From contig OZ234493.1 of NCBI GenBank assembly GCA_965153455.1, positions 25,534,213-25,598,212 on the forward strand: a stretch of DNA of 64,000 bases. The letters are read 5' to 3'. Position numbers and translations under genes: made by a program. The DNA comes from Sphagnum compactum. Lineage: Eukaryota; Bryophyta; Sphagnopsida; Sphagnales. The notes below the pieces were generated by a model. The model worked only from the letters and a program-made list of their open reading frames with translations, was not told the origin of the DNA and made no database searches. Within the stretch, counting starts at the first letter, position 1; each line of letters begins with the position of its first letter. Shown here piece after piece: positions 49,515 to 62,500 of the stretch.

Positions 49515-51520
49515 AGCTGTAAGTCAGGACCATATGTCTTTCATGGTTCCGTAAGTGATTTTAGAGGTTTTGGTCAAGTTTATTCAGCAGTAAAGGGAAT
49601 TTTTCCCCCTTGTTTTGGAAATATGTTTGTATCCTCAAAAACTACTTTGCACTACCATGGAACTGGGCTCAGGATTTTGTATGCCCCAGTCGTTGCATGC
49701 TTGGTTCTTCAGCTCATTCAAACTGCTCCTTAATTCTGTCTTGCGGTCTGGATTTCTCTTTCCTTTGGGGTGGGGTTTCCTCTATTTCATGTTTGCTGGT
49801 TTTTCAGCCAGATCTGAAATACCATTTCCTTAAGGTAGGGTCATTTCTTGATTCTTTTTTGGTTGTCTAAAATTGTAAGTACAATTGGGAAATCCTCAGT
49901 ATTCATGAAGACTTTGATTCTTCAGCAAGCTTGGCAAAAGTTATGGTGGCTTCAGTTTCTTCAAGGATTATTGTGTTGGTGTTCATGAACTCGGTCAATT
50001 ATCTCTGTGCCAATGGATGCGAACAAGACTATCCTGGACAGGGTTGCTCATGACAGATTCAGGATACTGATCGTTAATGAAGATGCTAAGAGAGCTACAT
50101 ACAGCCATGTCTACATTTTGTTTGTGCTGTCCAGCCTGAGTTTATGAGCATTACTAGCTCAACATGTCTGTTGAGTAGGTCTAAAGGTTTAGGGCAGGGT
50201 TTACGGTTGATGCATGCTGTCAGATTCCCAGAAGCAAAAGGAAGACTTAGTCATTATGTTGACTACTGTTCAAGGACAAGGTTTTTTCTATAATTGTTTA
50301 CTTGCAATTTTGAGCAGATCATTATAGATGGTCCCATACCTTGTGAGCTCACAAGGTCAGAGCATTGCTGACTGCACTTTGCATATGGCATAGCAACAGA
50401 GCAATACAGGTGTCAGGGAGGAAGATACACGAGCTAGGTGCTCAGCAGTGGGCCAGAACACTAAAAGTCATTACGCTGGCTCATGCAAGATGCAAAACTT
50501 TAAATGCTCCCTGGAAAGCTTGGTCAACAACAACCATGTGAGACTCCCAACCCCAGCCTTTGACAACCAACCTGTGGAAGGGCAAAGTTTTCTATGCTAA
50601 TGAAGAGTGGCAATTGCAGTGGAACTATCTTCATGTTTCCCAGGACCACAGGTGTTGGGCAAAATTTGTGAATTTTGGGAGTGACTCTCTGATCACTTCA
50701 ACTGCCATAGGCCAACACAAGGGGCAGAGAGATCCAGCAGGAGCTTGAAAACCAAGTGAGGCATGATCAAAACATGAATTGGCCAAGTTTGTGGGATTAT
50801 ATGGTCGAGCCTTGGTGCTGAACGAGAGTGAGCTAACTCTTCAAGATGCATTGCAGAATGTGTTTGAATTGTATAAAACGAAGCACCCTAGAGGAGCACA
50901 GTTCTTGTTTCTTCACTGCTGTCTGATTTTAAAAGACATCCCTAGGTGGTCTGATAGCAGGGAAGAGAGTAAGAATACTCCACCGATGAAACATCAACTC
51001 AAGCCTTCTGAACCCATATCTGCCTAACTACTGCCCAGTTAGGCTCTAGAGGCAGATTTACACATTCCGGTAAGTCATTCATAACTCAATGTTAAGGATT
51101 CTCCAAATTTTGTAAGATTCACACATTAAACGTGAACCAACATCGAATATGATTTGATTGCTAATGTGGTAGTTGGTGTTAAAAGAATGTTAAGGAAATG
51201 TTAGGAGTATGGTCCCTTAACGCCAAATCGAAAAAAAACTTAGATTTTCAACTAAGAATTAGCTAGTAGCCCATAAAAAAGCTTTTCAACTCACTGTTAG
51301 CATTGTGAACCAATGTTGTGTAAGCTCTAGCATCATACACCCACCCATCCACCTATTTGTCTTCCTACTTACCTATCCATCCATTCAGGTACCTACCACC
51401 TTCCTAATGGAGTAAAAGAAACAACATGCAAAAGAAACTTACCATTTCACAAGTGCGAATGATGATGCAAAACAGTTAGGATTTAACATTTAACTTAACC
51501 TTAATAAGCATTGTGATATC
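49515..51520. other. 3' flank of RPS9 and intergenic DNA
   Basis: No supported gene. Two open frames at 50560-50748 and 50779-51027 do not resemble known proteins. From about 51030 the sequence becomes AT-rich and includes phrases (CCCTTAACGCCAAAT at 51212) like those in the MITE that follows, so a further degraded copy may be present near 51060-51230. Confidence 0.4.
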
Positions 51521-51522
51521 AT

Positions 51523-51645
51523 AGGTGTGAATGGGAATTAAAAAAATTTAACATTGTATTTTATATGGTAAGTACGTTTAAGTCTTAAATGGCTTGGTGT
51601 TAGGGATTTATCACTAATTCCCTAACGCCAAGTGTGATTGAAGCA
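51523..51645 (-). mobile_element. MITE family M1, copy D (degraded)
   Basis: The right part reads GTTTAAGTCTTAAATGGCTTGGTGTTAGGG, then TAACGCCAAGTGTGATTGAAGC, in the same orientation as copy A at 35241. The left end is only GGTGTGAATGGGAAT. It is shorter and more diverged than the other copies. Confidence 0.5.
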
Positions 51646-52520
51646 TAACATGATCTCTAATTACAATTTGCATCATCTTGAATAATCACATTGTGCAAAA
51701 TTACACATTTCAACACGATGTTTGAAATTTCAATATGTCTTATCACCAATGTCATTAGATCATCACCTTCATTAATATTCTCCCAACCTTGTATTTTAGT
51801 TTCATTGTTGTTGCCATTTCCTTTTTTTTGGGTTGGACTTTAAAAATTCAATATAGCCAAACTTAACTCTACCAATGTCCTATTGCACAAAGGTGATATT
51901 AGGACACTAATGATTTCTTGTAAACATTTTTTGAAACATTCCTCCATCCTTTCTAGGTAATATTCAAGCTTCATAATGGCAAAATCAAAGTTATATGCTT
52001 CAATTTATGGCATTTGGGGGGTGGATCACATAAGCAAATTCCTTTGTTTGATTCACTTTGGTTTTTATTGTCAATTTATGGTGAATTTTCACCCCAAAAA
52101 ACTAGTTGGATGTGATAATCTATTTAAATTGGTAAGGAATACAATATCAAGTTTGTTATTTCAATTTTTTATTTAGGTTGACACAATCTTTTGAAAATAT
52201 TGATAGTTGTTTGTAATATAGATCAATAAGATTGGGCCAATAGCCCAAGGGATGTTTTTGTGCATGGTCATTGTGCATATGGCTATGGGTTCAATTTTCC
52301 ATTTATTAGCCATGTTAAATGCTATTTTTTTATAACCGCTCTTTTTTTGTAACAAGGGGTGGTTGGGTCAATTCATCATACAAAATTTAAAAAACATTTG
52401 AAGAATGTGATGCCCCCAATATAATAATTAGAAAGTGATGTTATGTAAGCCATACAATCCCCATACAATTGGCAACATAAGTAATTTATATGTTTCCTTA
52501 TATTTTTTGATTGATTTAAT

Positions 52521-52694
52521 TGACATTTGCACTTGACACTTGTTAGGGGACTCTATTGTTGAATCCCCTAATGGCATGCTAACCATTTAGGACTTAAACC
52601 TAGTTATTATGAAAATTTTATGTTAAGCCAATATTCACTTAACATTAAGCTATCGCCTATTTAACATTGATTTAACATCAAGTGCAAATGCACC
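52521..52694 (+). mobile_element. MITE family M1, copy B
   Basis: The left end is CATTTGCACTTGACACTTG and the right end CATCAAGTGCAAATGCACC, an imperfect inverted pair. The interior holds GCTAACCATTTAGGACTTAA, ACCTAGTTATTATGAAAATT, TTAACATTAAGCTATCGCC. It is the reverse orientation of copy A and lacks the GGTGCCACCTAG segment present in copies A and C. Confidence 0.75.
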
Positions 52695-52812
52695 ATAAGA
52701 TAGATGTACGTACGTATGTATGTATTATAATGTGTATTTATATGTGTATGTATATGCAAAGAGACTCTTCTTTACAATTGCTTGCGTGACACAATAGTCT
52801 TGTATCCATATA

Positions 52813-52985
52813 GGTGCATTCACACTTGGTGTTGTGGACTTTAGTGTTGAGTACCCTAACACCATACTAGTCATTTAGGACTTAGCACTTACTTACCATA
52901 AACATTTTACGTTAAGGTAACATTCATGTAATATTAAGCTATTGCCTATTTAACATTGGGTGCCACCTAGGATGCCATGTTAATT
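52813..52985 (+). mobile_element. MITE family M1, copy C
   Basis: It starts GGTGCATTCACACTTGGTGT, the best-preserved end, and continues ACACCATACTAGTCATTTAG, AATATTAAGCTATTGCCTAT and GGGTGCCACCTAGGATGCC. The right inverted repeat is missing or too diverged to see. It lies only about 120 bases after copy B in the same orientation. Confidence 0.7.
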
Positions 52986-53034
52986 TTAATTTCAATATTT
53001 AATTAAATTATATATTTAGTAATTAAATTAAATT

Positions 53035-53230
53035 TTTAGTGAAAAAATCATTTCAATATTATAGAACTTTTGCACAACAAGTCCAAATGCCATGGAACCA
53101 AAGCCCATCATGCACCTCTTTTCATCGAGAGCTCTCCAAAGACACCAAGAACACACGATCTGAAGCATCCCAGTTTGATGGATCTCAAAACAAAACAAAA
53201 CAAAGTACCTTCCTTCATTCATAGATAGAT
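53035..53230. repeat. Dispersed repeat R2, copy 2
   Basis: This is a direct-orientation relative of 22198-22395, about 30.8 kb away. Shared strings include AGAACTTTTGCAC, GCCATGGAACCAA, CTCCAAAGACACCAAGAACAC and CATAGATAGATAGATT. This copy is slightly longer in the AAAACAAAACAAAAC part. Confidence 0.75.
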
Positions 53231-53529
53231 AGATTATTACTCAGACTTTGGGGGTGTAATGTCTGTCTCAAATAATAATGCCTTTTGGTCTAGTAAGTAC
53301 AAAACAAAAGACGAATGAAAGAGGATGATGAAACGCTGACAATAATATAAGAGACAGTATGGTCCTCCTCTCTCTCCCTCACCCCAACAACACTGAACAC
53401 GGATTGCACGAGTTTTCATGGCTTCCACTAACTTAGAACTCTTCTCTTGAGTTTGTCCTCACTTGACCGCACACATATATATATATTCGAGTTTATGTTA
53501 TGTATGAACCCAACCCAGGAGGAGTAGAA

Positions 53530-54140
53530 GACGACTAAACCCTAAACCCTGGGGTCCTACTTATTCACTCAAATGGGTTGGAGATGGAACCAAACCCATT
53601 CCAGTATGTAACCATCCTCTCCTGAATGTTCAATGGGCGATGGAACCAAACCCATTCCAGTACGTAACCATCCTCCCCAGAATGTTCAATGGGAGGAGGG
53701 AGCCAAACCCAACCCCATTCCAGTGCGTAACCAACCTGTCCAGAATGTTCAATGGGAGGAGGGAACCAAACCTGACCCAATTCCAGTGCGTAACTAACCT
53801 GTCCAGAATGTTCAATGGGAGGAGGGAACCAAACCCGACCCAATTCCAGTGCGTAACTAACCTGTCCAGAATGTTAAATGGGAGGAGGGAACCAAACCAA
53901 ACCAAACCCATTCCAGTACGTAACCAACCTATCCCAGTACGTAACCAATGTATACGGAATGTTCGATGGGGCAGGGAACCAAACCCATTCCAGTAGATAA
54001 CAACTTATCCAGAATGTTCAATGGGGGGAAGGAACCAAACCCATTCCAGTAATGTCACCAACTTCTCCAGAATGTTCAATGGGGGGAGGGAATTAAACCC
54101 ATTATTCCAGTAATGTGACCAACCTATCCAGAATGTTCAA
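53530..54140. repeat. 9-copy minisatellite, mostly 63-base unit
   Basis: GAATGTTCAATGGG or close variants occur at 53624, 53680, 53743, 53806, 53869, 53957, 54012, 54070 and 54131. The middle copies are spaced exactly 63 apart. Each unit also contains GGGAACCAAACCC, CATTCCAGT and CGTAACCAACCTGTCCA. Because 63 is a multiple of three, both strands read open through the array, which is not evidence of coding. AAACCCTAAACCCT stands just before it, at 53537-53550. Confidence 0.92.
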
Positions 54141-54538
54141 TCTCGACGACATTCACAGGTTTGAGGACAAATGATCAGGGCAGAATAATGGATCATTACA
54201 CGATGTCTGTCAATTCAGACCACTCCGGTTTGTTCTTAATCTTACCCCCCAGAGAAATTATACTCTAGTAAAATCTGCAAAATAATATTGGAAAAAGATC
54301 TTTGGGCATTTTCATCATGGAATTGTGCCTGTTGTACCCCCAAAAAACATCAGTTTTATTTAATGTTGAATTATTGTCACCAAATAAATTTTTTTTTTTT
54401 TAAATGGTTACCCAAGTACCTAGTCCAGTGCTCTGTACCACTCCTACAAGCCAGAGTGAATCAACCCCATATGACTCAGTTAAGGATGAATCCCTCTGAA
54501 AAAAGTCAGATAGGTAGGTAGGTAAATAGGTAGGTAGG

Positions 54539-54558
54539 TTTAGGGTTTAGGGTTTAGG
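54539..54558 (+). repeat. Short interstitial telomere-type repeat
   Basis: Three TTTAGGG units stand in a row (the last incomplete), the plant telomere repeat. They are preceded by a (TAGG)n-like stretch from 54509. Together with AAACCCTAAACCCT at 53537 they flank the 63-base minisatellite in inverted orientation. Confidence 0.85.
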
Positions 54559-56428
54559 TAACACTTTGAAAACCCTACAAAAAAAAGTCAGGTAGGTAAG
54601 TAGATGCCATCTAAACCCAAGGTGAACCAAACACTCACACTGGTACTTACTACACCTTCTAGAGTATGGGTGCTGGTTAACCCAAGGTACCTCCTAGTGA
54701 CTACCATATTTAACTCAAGGAAATGAGTTGGATTTGGACTCATAGACCCTAAATATTTGTTCGTTCTTCGGATGGGATGTTTTACAATGAGAATTTTACA
54801 ATGTGTTTTTAAACAAAAGCAACCAATGGGAAGTGGAACTTGATGGAAAAAGTGAATTTTCTGTTCACCTATCATCCATCCGTCATGGTGTAACTTAACT
54901 AGTGGGTGTTGGTTCATTCTGGCCCTATTACTAAATCCATGTTAGAATTGGATATTGTACATATAATAAATAAGCTTTTTCTATAGATATACCCAATCAA
55001 AGCACATGGAATATAATATGGGGTATTATTTCCAAGGAGTTAACAAATTGGAAGGCAAGGTGACACTCCAACCTAATGTATAATCCCCTCTTCGAAAGAG
55101 ATTTGCAAACTATGCAATATCCAATAAGGGATCGAATTATCTCACAAAATAAATTGTAGTCAATTTTATTTTTTGGTAGAATAATTAAATTTCATTGAAT
55201 GCTCCCTAGTAAAATAAATTGTACTTGAATTATCTCCCTCACTCAAGGTTTTTGGGGGAAAAAAAATGGTTACAAAAATTTGGAAATTTGATTCCAAAAA
55301 ATTAGTAAAATTTGCACTAATGTAAATTTTTTTTGACAAAATTCTCCCAATGTTTTGTTCAAAAGATGACAAAAAAATTTCCCCAAAGAATCACTACCAA
55401 CAATTGATCCCCTTTTATTGCAAAGTGAATGTATCCAAAACTTAAGGACATGAAGAAGGTTCACAATACATATACATTCAAGATTAGAAACTCTAAACAA
55501 ATGTTGGCCGATTATTGAGAAAACACTTGATTATCAACCTAGTTATCAATAAGGTTATTAATAACCTACGAAGAAGTTATTGATTTTTTGAAAAACCACA
55601 TAAAAAAACCCTAGCACCTTGTAGGTAGCATTCAAACAACTAACAAGACTCTTATAGGCCATGCATTGAATTTCCAAATTTTAATAACTTACACGGATGA
55701 TTGAAATTTCAGTCTAGTAAGTTATCAATCTTAAAACCCTAAATTTGTTTATGACACGCATGAAACTTGATGTTTGACAAGCATCAAGCTCGACAAAGCC
55801 ATGAGTCATAATTCATGCTTGTCACTTTGGGAGGTGGGGTAAGATGATTCAACCAAGTAGGCAAACTCAAAGAAGGTAAGATTAAGTGTTCAAACACATT
55901 AAGGTATGTCCTTCACGATCCTAGAAACAAAGGGGAAGAAACTTTGGCCAAAGTGAACCATCCATGGTGGATTATGCTTGATCAAATAAAATTTTCCTTT
56001 GAATTTTAATTTCCTAGTTTATCACAATGATTAATTCAATTGTTATGTTGTGAATCTTATTCTTGAAAATAAGATCACAAAAGGAGAGAAAATGAAATTC
56101 AACCTTAAAACCTACCCTACATGGGCAATATAATAGGCAATTCTCGAGGTAGGTATTTGGAAATCGAACCTCATGCATGATAGATGTATATTACCCAAAA
56201 AATAAAAATAAAAATGATAGCCATGATTTTATTTTTGGGTGAAATTCTGCCAAAGTTTGACTTGAAAAAATATGATTTTGATTTATACAAAAAAATTTCC
56301 ATGGAAAACTTGGCCCAATTTTGCTAGATTTTGGAAAAAATTAAATTTCCAAATCACCATATTTTTATGATAAGCTCCAATAGGTAGCCAATAATATAGA
56401 AAAATCATTTTTTTAAATTTTCATATTT
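54559..56428. other. AT-rich DNA, no gene seen
   Basis: No open frame on either strand resembles a protein I know. No RNA gene or clear repeat is visible. Confidence 0.5.
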
Positions 56429-56513
56429 AATCTATAGCCAAATCTAAGTAAATCATCTTATGGATGATTGCCACTTGAGCTACATCACAAAATTGAAATA
56501 AAACCCTACAACC
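56429..56513 (+). repeat. Dispersed repeat R1, copy 3
   Basis: The stretch reads TAATCTATAGCCAAATCTAA, then GATGATTGCCACTTGAGCTA and CATCACAAAATTGAAATAAA. It is the same family and orientation as 5457 and 11006. Confidence 0.6.
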
Positions 56514-58128
56514 AAATTATTAAATTGATAGTGAAATTTATAATTAACTATTTGCAACATATGTTTTTTATATTAATACTTTATATTGTCTTGTTCCTTG
56601 TGTGGTGCCTCCCCTTCCCAAAAATAACCTACCCAATTAATCATACTTATTGTTGGAAATTGATAGTGGATCAATAGAAAAATAAAAATGATAAAAACAT
56701 TAATTTATAACAAACTCTTCATCCAACGTTAAGATCACATAGATGTTGTCACAAAATTACGATCCACCTTCGAGCTCTAGCCTTTTTTTGAATAAGAGGT
56801 GATCGCTCCTGTAGATGTTACCTACCCTAGAAATGCATGCACATGCACAAGGCCATCATCTCATGTATATGTCGCCTCTCCTTAAATAAAATGAATCATC
56901 ACATGCATTGAGATATTTCACACTAAATTTTACTAGAGATATTTAAATAATTTTACTTTAACATATATCATAATCCCAAAAGTATCTGCAATATCCAACA
57001 CTTATGTCGCGCACCCTGTATACCCACCCCCTCCTCCTCCACAACCTTTTTTTTTGCCTTCCCCCCCCCTTCCACCTTCTTTCAACAAGCCTTAATTATT
57101 TAATCATTCCTTGAGAGATTATTTAATGAGGAGATCTTTTTTATGCCTGCTTCCAGTGATATTATGCCCAGAATATGCAATTATGAACACAACTGTTGTT
57201 TGGGCAGAGTATTTATTCATGTTTGTCCCCTCCATTCCCTCCCCACTCCCCCTTAAACCCCCATTTGCCCCTCCACACAAGCCAAAACCCCCAAGTAATT
57301 AATTATTAAAAAAATCATACTATAAATATAAATATAAATATGAATATAAATATTTGAGCACCAACTGCTATGCCAACCAATCATCAACAATTCAATTTTT
57401 TGTCAAATTCTAAGAGCAAATAATAAGAAAATCAAATTGATGTGTGAAGAAGGTTTTAGGGGTTATTGGTAATTTGGTATTAGGAGAATATAAGGAAAAT
57501 TAAATTTGTTAATTTAAAACCCAAAAAAAAAAAAAAAAAAAACTACTTGAGCCAAATTGTCCCAACTACACACTAAGTTTTGTTAAGAAACAAATAATTA
57601 TGACAAAAGTAACAACAAATTGCTATTGTGCATTTTATTTTTTTAAGGACATGCACAAACAACAAATTTTGTCATATGTTTTTAAGGACCAAAATTATAT
57701 GGAAATTTTGTTTTCTTAGTTTGAAAATTCGAATAATTTCACTAAATTTCTGAATTATTGAAAAAATTCAACAAGTTCTTGATATCATAAATTAATTTAT
57801 AAAAATAAAAAATTAAAATAAAATAAAAAACCCTTTCACACACATGCACACACATATACCTATGTATGTATGTATGTATGTATACCGATATATATTTTTT
57901 ACTTGGGATGTGAAGTGGGTGAATGGATGGTGGGGATGCATTTTTTCAGATCATGATCATGCATGATGGATGGCAGATGGGAAGATCAAAATAAGACTTA
58001 GTTTTGAAAAACAAAAGAAGGCCCCCCCCCCAAAAAAAAAAATTAAAAAAAAAGAGAAAATAAATAGAGGGAGGAAAAAAAAACCAGACCAGAAGTACAA
58101 CAGTTGAATGTGAATGACTGAATGGGAA
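56514..58128. other. AT-rich DNA with microsatellites
   Basis: It contains C-rich patches at 57022-57075, a poly-A at 57523-57541, a (TATG)n run at 57863-57883 and a C9-A10 junction at 58021-58040. No gene is seen. Confidence 0.5.
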
Positions 58129-58640
58129 GGTTATATTGTTCATATCCGTCTTGATAACCTTTTATAACCTTATGATACCAGGCAGTTGCTGCCCAGGGAA
58201 GAATTTTTTAAAAAGAGAATAAAAAAGAAAGAAAATTTTAATGATGAGGGCCGACAGTGAAACAATGAGAGAAAATTATTTTTTAAAAAAGAAAAAAAAG
58301 AAATAGAGGGGCCCAAAAAAAAAAACCAGAAAAATAGCCGGTACCAGTTATATTGTTCAAATATCCCTCTTGATAACCTTTAAATAACCTTATGATAGCA
58401 GGTAGTTGCTGCCCGCCTGCCCAGTGGAAGAAAAGAGAGAGAGAGAGTGTGTGTAATGAGAGAAAGGGAGAAATTCTGTTTTTAAAAAAAGAAAAAAAGA
58501 GAGAAAAAAAAATAGAGAGGGAGGAAAAAAACACAAAAAAACCAGAAATAGCGGGTACCAGTTATGTTATTGATATACCCCAAGTGATACCCGTTTATAA
58601 CCTTTTGATACCAGGTAGTTTCTGCCCGGGGAAGGAAAAT
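58129..58640. repeat. 3-copy repeat of about 210 bases before SAE2
   Basis: Cores at about 58129-58203, 58340-58431 and 58541-58638 share a (G/C)GTTATATTGTTC-like start, TTGATAACCTTTTATAACC, then TTATGATACCAGGCAGTTGC and TGCCC. The parts between are purine-rich (GAAAGAAAA, AGAGGGAGGAAAAAA) and also alike. The array ends about 380 bases before the SAE2 start. Confidence 0.8.
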
Positions 58641-58675
58641 AAAGAAGAAGAGAAGACTGTGATGGGGGACCCCAG

Positions 58676-58700
58676 CGAGAGAGAGAGAGAGAGAGAGAGG
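58676..58700. repeat. GA microsatellite in the SAE2 upstream region
   Basis: About 11 GA units at 58677-58699. A matching (CT)n of about 16 units lies in intron 2 at 59501-59532, and a (GT)n at 59799-59820. Confidence 0.9.
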
Positions 58701-59021
58701 AGCGCTACTGCGAGAGAGGAGAGAGGAGAGCTTGGGCGATGGCGTCTGTCTTCGCTTCCTTCCCAATTTCCCACGACGCCGTTCCTTCGTGTATCGATAG
58801 CATGGGTACTGAGACAGGCAGTGGGGCAGTGCCACGAACAGGCATGAAGCTCGGAACAGAAGGCGGAGAACGAAGCAACGATTTGTAGACTGCAGAAGAG
58901 CCTCTGTTTTACGCACCTGGACTAGTCACTGTTTCACAAGAGAGACAGAAGAGAAAAACAGCAGAGACAAAAGAGATACGCAGACAGGAGTCTTTTTTTT
59001 CTTTTTTTTTTGCTTACGGGG

Positions 59022-59496
59022 ATGACATTTGCGGCCATGGGTTCGGAGGAGGAGAGAATAGCTATCGAGGTATTTTTATTGTCCCTCTCTGCTTCTGTTC
59101 TGTTCTTTCTTCTCCTGCTGCTGCTGTTGCTGTTGTTGTTTTTGTTTCGGGGTTTGGGGTTTAGTGAGATGTAGAGGTTTCTTGCAATGGTTTTCAGGAG
59201 CCTAAAAAAAATACTTGTGTGTTTTTTGTTCTTTTCCATCACCACTCATCACCATCACTATGGCCTTCATCATGTGGGAGCTCGCTCTCTAGGGGTAGCA
59301 AAGCAAGCTCATACCCTCCTCCTCCTCCTCAAGGGTTTTTACCTGCATGGGGATGTTCTTTTTTGTTGAGAGGGGAGCAGAAGGAGAAGGTACTGATGGT
59401 GGGAGCAGGAGGGATTGGCTGTGAGCTCCTGAAAACGCTGGTGTTGACAGGCTTCAAACACATCCACCTGGTCCGTTTTTTTGCTGCCCTGCTGCT

Positions 59497-59535
<39 letters not shown>

Positions 59536-62500
59536 ATTGCGTTCACCAATTCCTCTTGTGCAGCAGCTGATTTTTTGTGTTTACAGACACTACAACTCCT
59601 CTCTGCAAACCCTTTTCTGTCACAAACCCTCACTTCTTTTTGTACGTCTTCTTCAACAATAGATTTATTAGAAACCTTGGAAGAGGAGACATGTGCTTCT
59701 GGAACAACCATTTGTGCAATTGTTTCTTTTCTGCAACTAAAATGGCATTCAGAAACAAAACAAAACAAAACAGTGTCTTCTTTCGCTGTGTCCCTCTGTG
59801 TGTGTGTGTGTGTGTGTGTGTCTCTCTCTCCCTTGACATTGCATTCTTTGGGAGATCTCTTTGATGAAGAGCCATGAAGAATTAGACCAATCAAGTGCAA
59901 ATTGTTTGCCAATTCTTTCAATTCTACGAATCTCTGCATGATTTTTGTTGGAAAAATATGAAGAAATGTTTTGTGGTAGTGCAGATTGACATGGACACCA
60001 TTGAAGTTAGCAACCTCAACAGACAGTTCCTGTTCCGCAAGAGCCATGTGGGTCAATCAAAAGCCAAGGTAAGAAACGAAAACCAACACAAAAAACAATG
60101 CTAGGAGGATTTCTTCTTCTCAAATTCTCAACTTCTACTCGAATTCTTCCTTTTTTGGTTTTTTTTGGGAGCTGGAAACAACATCTTTTGCTAGGTTTTC
60201 CTCAAGACCAACAAAATGACAGACTAGCACTGCATTGTGTGTTTGGAGGAGTTTTCATGGCATTCTGTTTTTTTGTGGTGCTGCTGCAAGGTAGAACAGG
60301 CATCTCCTGCTCCTCAGTTGAGTACTGTGTTTTGGATTTATTTGTTGTTGTTGCAGGTGGCTCGTGAGGCAGTGCTCAAGTTCAGGCCTGGAGTAGACAT
60401 AGTGGCGCATCATGGCAATGTGAAGAACACTGAGTTTGACATCGACTTCTTCAAGCAGTTCAGTGTGGTTCTTAATGGCCTCGACAATTTGGAAGCACGG
60501 CGTCATGTCAACCGTTTGTGCTTGGCTGCTGGAGTTCCCTTAGTGGAAAGTGGCACAACTGGTTACCTTGGTCAGGTACATATGCATGTACACGCTAACA
60601 TGTGATATGTTCTTTTCAAATTGTTCTTTCTTGCAAAGATTTCTCTGCAATTTTCATAGTTACATCATGCACATCATGTGCAATAAAGAAATGCAGTTCC
60701 AGGTGGGAAAAATGATTGTTGGCACAGTGATTTGTAGCATACTTTGTTGCAGGTGCTCAGTGCAGGGTTGGTTACTTGTTGTTTTGAGCCTTTTTCTGTG
60801 CTTGCAGGTGACAGTGCACATCAAGGGTAAGACCGAGTGTTACGAGTGCCAGCCTAAACCAGCACCAAAATCTTATCCCGTCTGTACCATCACAAGCACG
60901 CCGTCCAAGGTGATCTTCCTCTACCATTTGGGTCAATTTTTTTCAGGGTTGTTTCTGGATTTTCAAATGCTGGTTTTTGCTGTATTGAGTTTTGTGTTCT
61001 GATTTATTTATTCATTTAAAACATTTTTAAACTTTTTCTGTGGCAGTTGATACATTGCATTGTATGGGCAAAAGAATTGGCACTGGCAAAGTTATTCGGG
61101 GACAAAAGCCAAGTTAGTGATCTGGATGTGCGGACATCTGTTGCTGATGGGAAATCTATCACCAGTGAGGTGGAGAATGATGATGTGAAGTTTTTTGAAT
61201 TGAGAAGTGGGGAAAGCTTTCAGCAGTTTGCAGCTCGTGTGTTTGACCGCATCTTTGGTTATAACATTGAAATTGCTCTTCAGAATGAGGAAACCTGGAA
61301 AGCCAGGAGGCAGCCGGATCCTTTATACCTGGACAAAATTCTACCAAATCAACAAGAAGAAGAAGAATCTGCAGCAGAAGAAAATGGAAAAAATGGTGTT
61401 GAGATTGAACAACATCCCACTGTGTCTGCCATGGCAACCTTGGGACTCAAGAACCCACAGAAAATCTGGGATGTGCAAGAGAATGCAAGAGTATTTCTGG
61501 AGTCAATTCAATTGTTCTTCAAAAGGCGGAGCAAGGTAAACAGGACAGGTTCTCTTTTTCCTCAGTTTTCTTTTTTCTGTAGTTCCTGCGGTTGTTGCAC
61601 CTGATGTGTTTGACTGTATGATGATGAAGAAGAACATGAAACTGCTTGTCACAAGCTCAGAGTGACAACATCATGGGGTGGCAGGACATTGGGAAGCTGG
61701 TATTTGACAAGGATGATCAGTTAGCAGTTGAGTTTGTAACCGCAGCTGCCAACCTTCGGGCACATTCTTTTGGGATACCGATGCAGAGCCTATTTGAGGC
61801 TAAGGGCATGGCTGGTAACATTATACATGCCATTGCTACCACAAATGCATGTATTGCAGGGCTTATAGTACTTGAAGCTCTGAAGCTGCTCACGAACCGA
61901 ACCAGGCAGTGCCGGTCTGTCTGTCTGCTGCCCTTGTTATTATTTTCCCACATCTGAACTCATATGACATTTCATGGTTGCTGCTGCTGCTGCTGCAGTA
62001 CCCTTACAATTACTAATCTGATTCATTCGATGTGCAGTCTGCTTGCACTTGCATTTGCTCCTGAGCAAAAGATGAAAAATACCATGAGATGGTGGCACTG
62101 TGGTGTGCAGGATGACATATTGTGTTGAGCATCCAACTCGGAAAATGTTGCTTGTTCCAGTGGAGCCAGCTGAGCCGAATCCGCGCTGCTATGTCTGCTC
62201 AGAGGTGTGTGTTTGTTGTGTCCATCCTGTGAACTCTGCTCTGATTGATGGGATGAAATTGTTAGCTTGAAACTAAGGGACAAAGGTGATGTGCTGGGTG
62301 GTGGGGTTCAGACACCACTGGTGTTGGAGGTGAATACTGTCACGGCAACGATGAGGGATGTGATCGAGAAGGTGTTGAAGCGAAAGCTGGGGGTTGACTC
62401 TCCTGTCATTATGCAGGGTTCATCTCTGCTCTATGAGACTGGCGATGACTTAGAGGACGACATGGCTGCCCACTATGCCTCTCTTTTGAACAAGGTTCAC

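Noticed and set aside
52215-52300. tRNA- or SINE-like stretch (TAGCCCAAGGGA then GGGTTCAATTTTCC)
   Set aside because: The A-box and B-box likeness is weak, no cloverleaf can be drawn, and there is no second copy in the window.
53565-53996. Open frames of 92-118 codons on both strands in the 63-base array
   Set aside because: They exist because the unit length is a multiple of three. The products are pure repeats without family likeness.
59575-60056. Long minus-strand frame across SAE2 intron 2 and exon 3
   Set aside because: It is the shadow of the SAE2 exon and CT/GT microsatellites.
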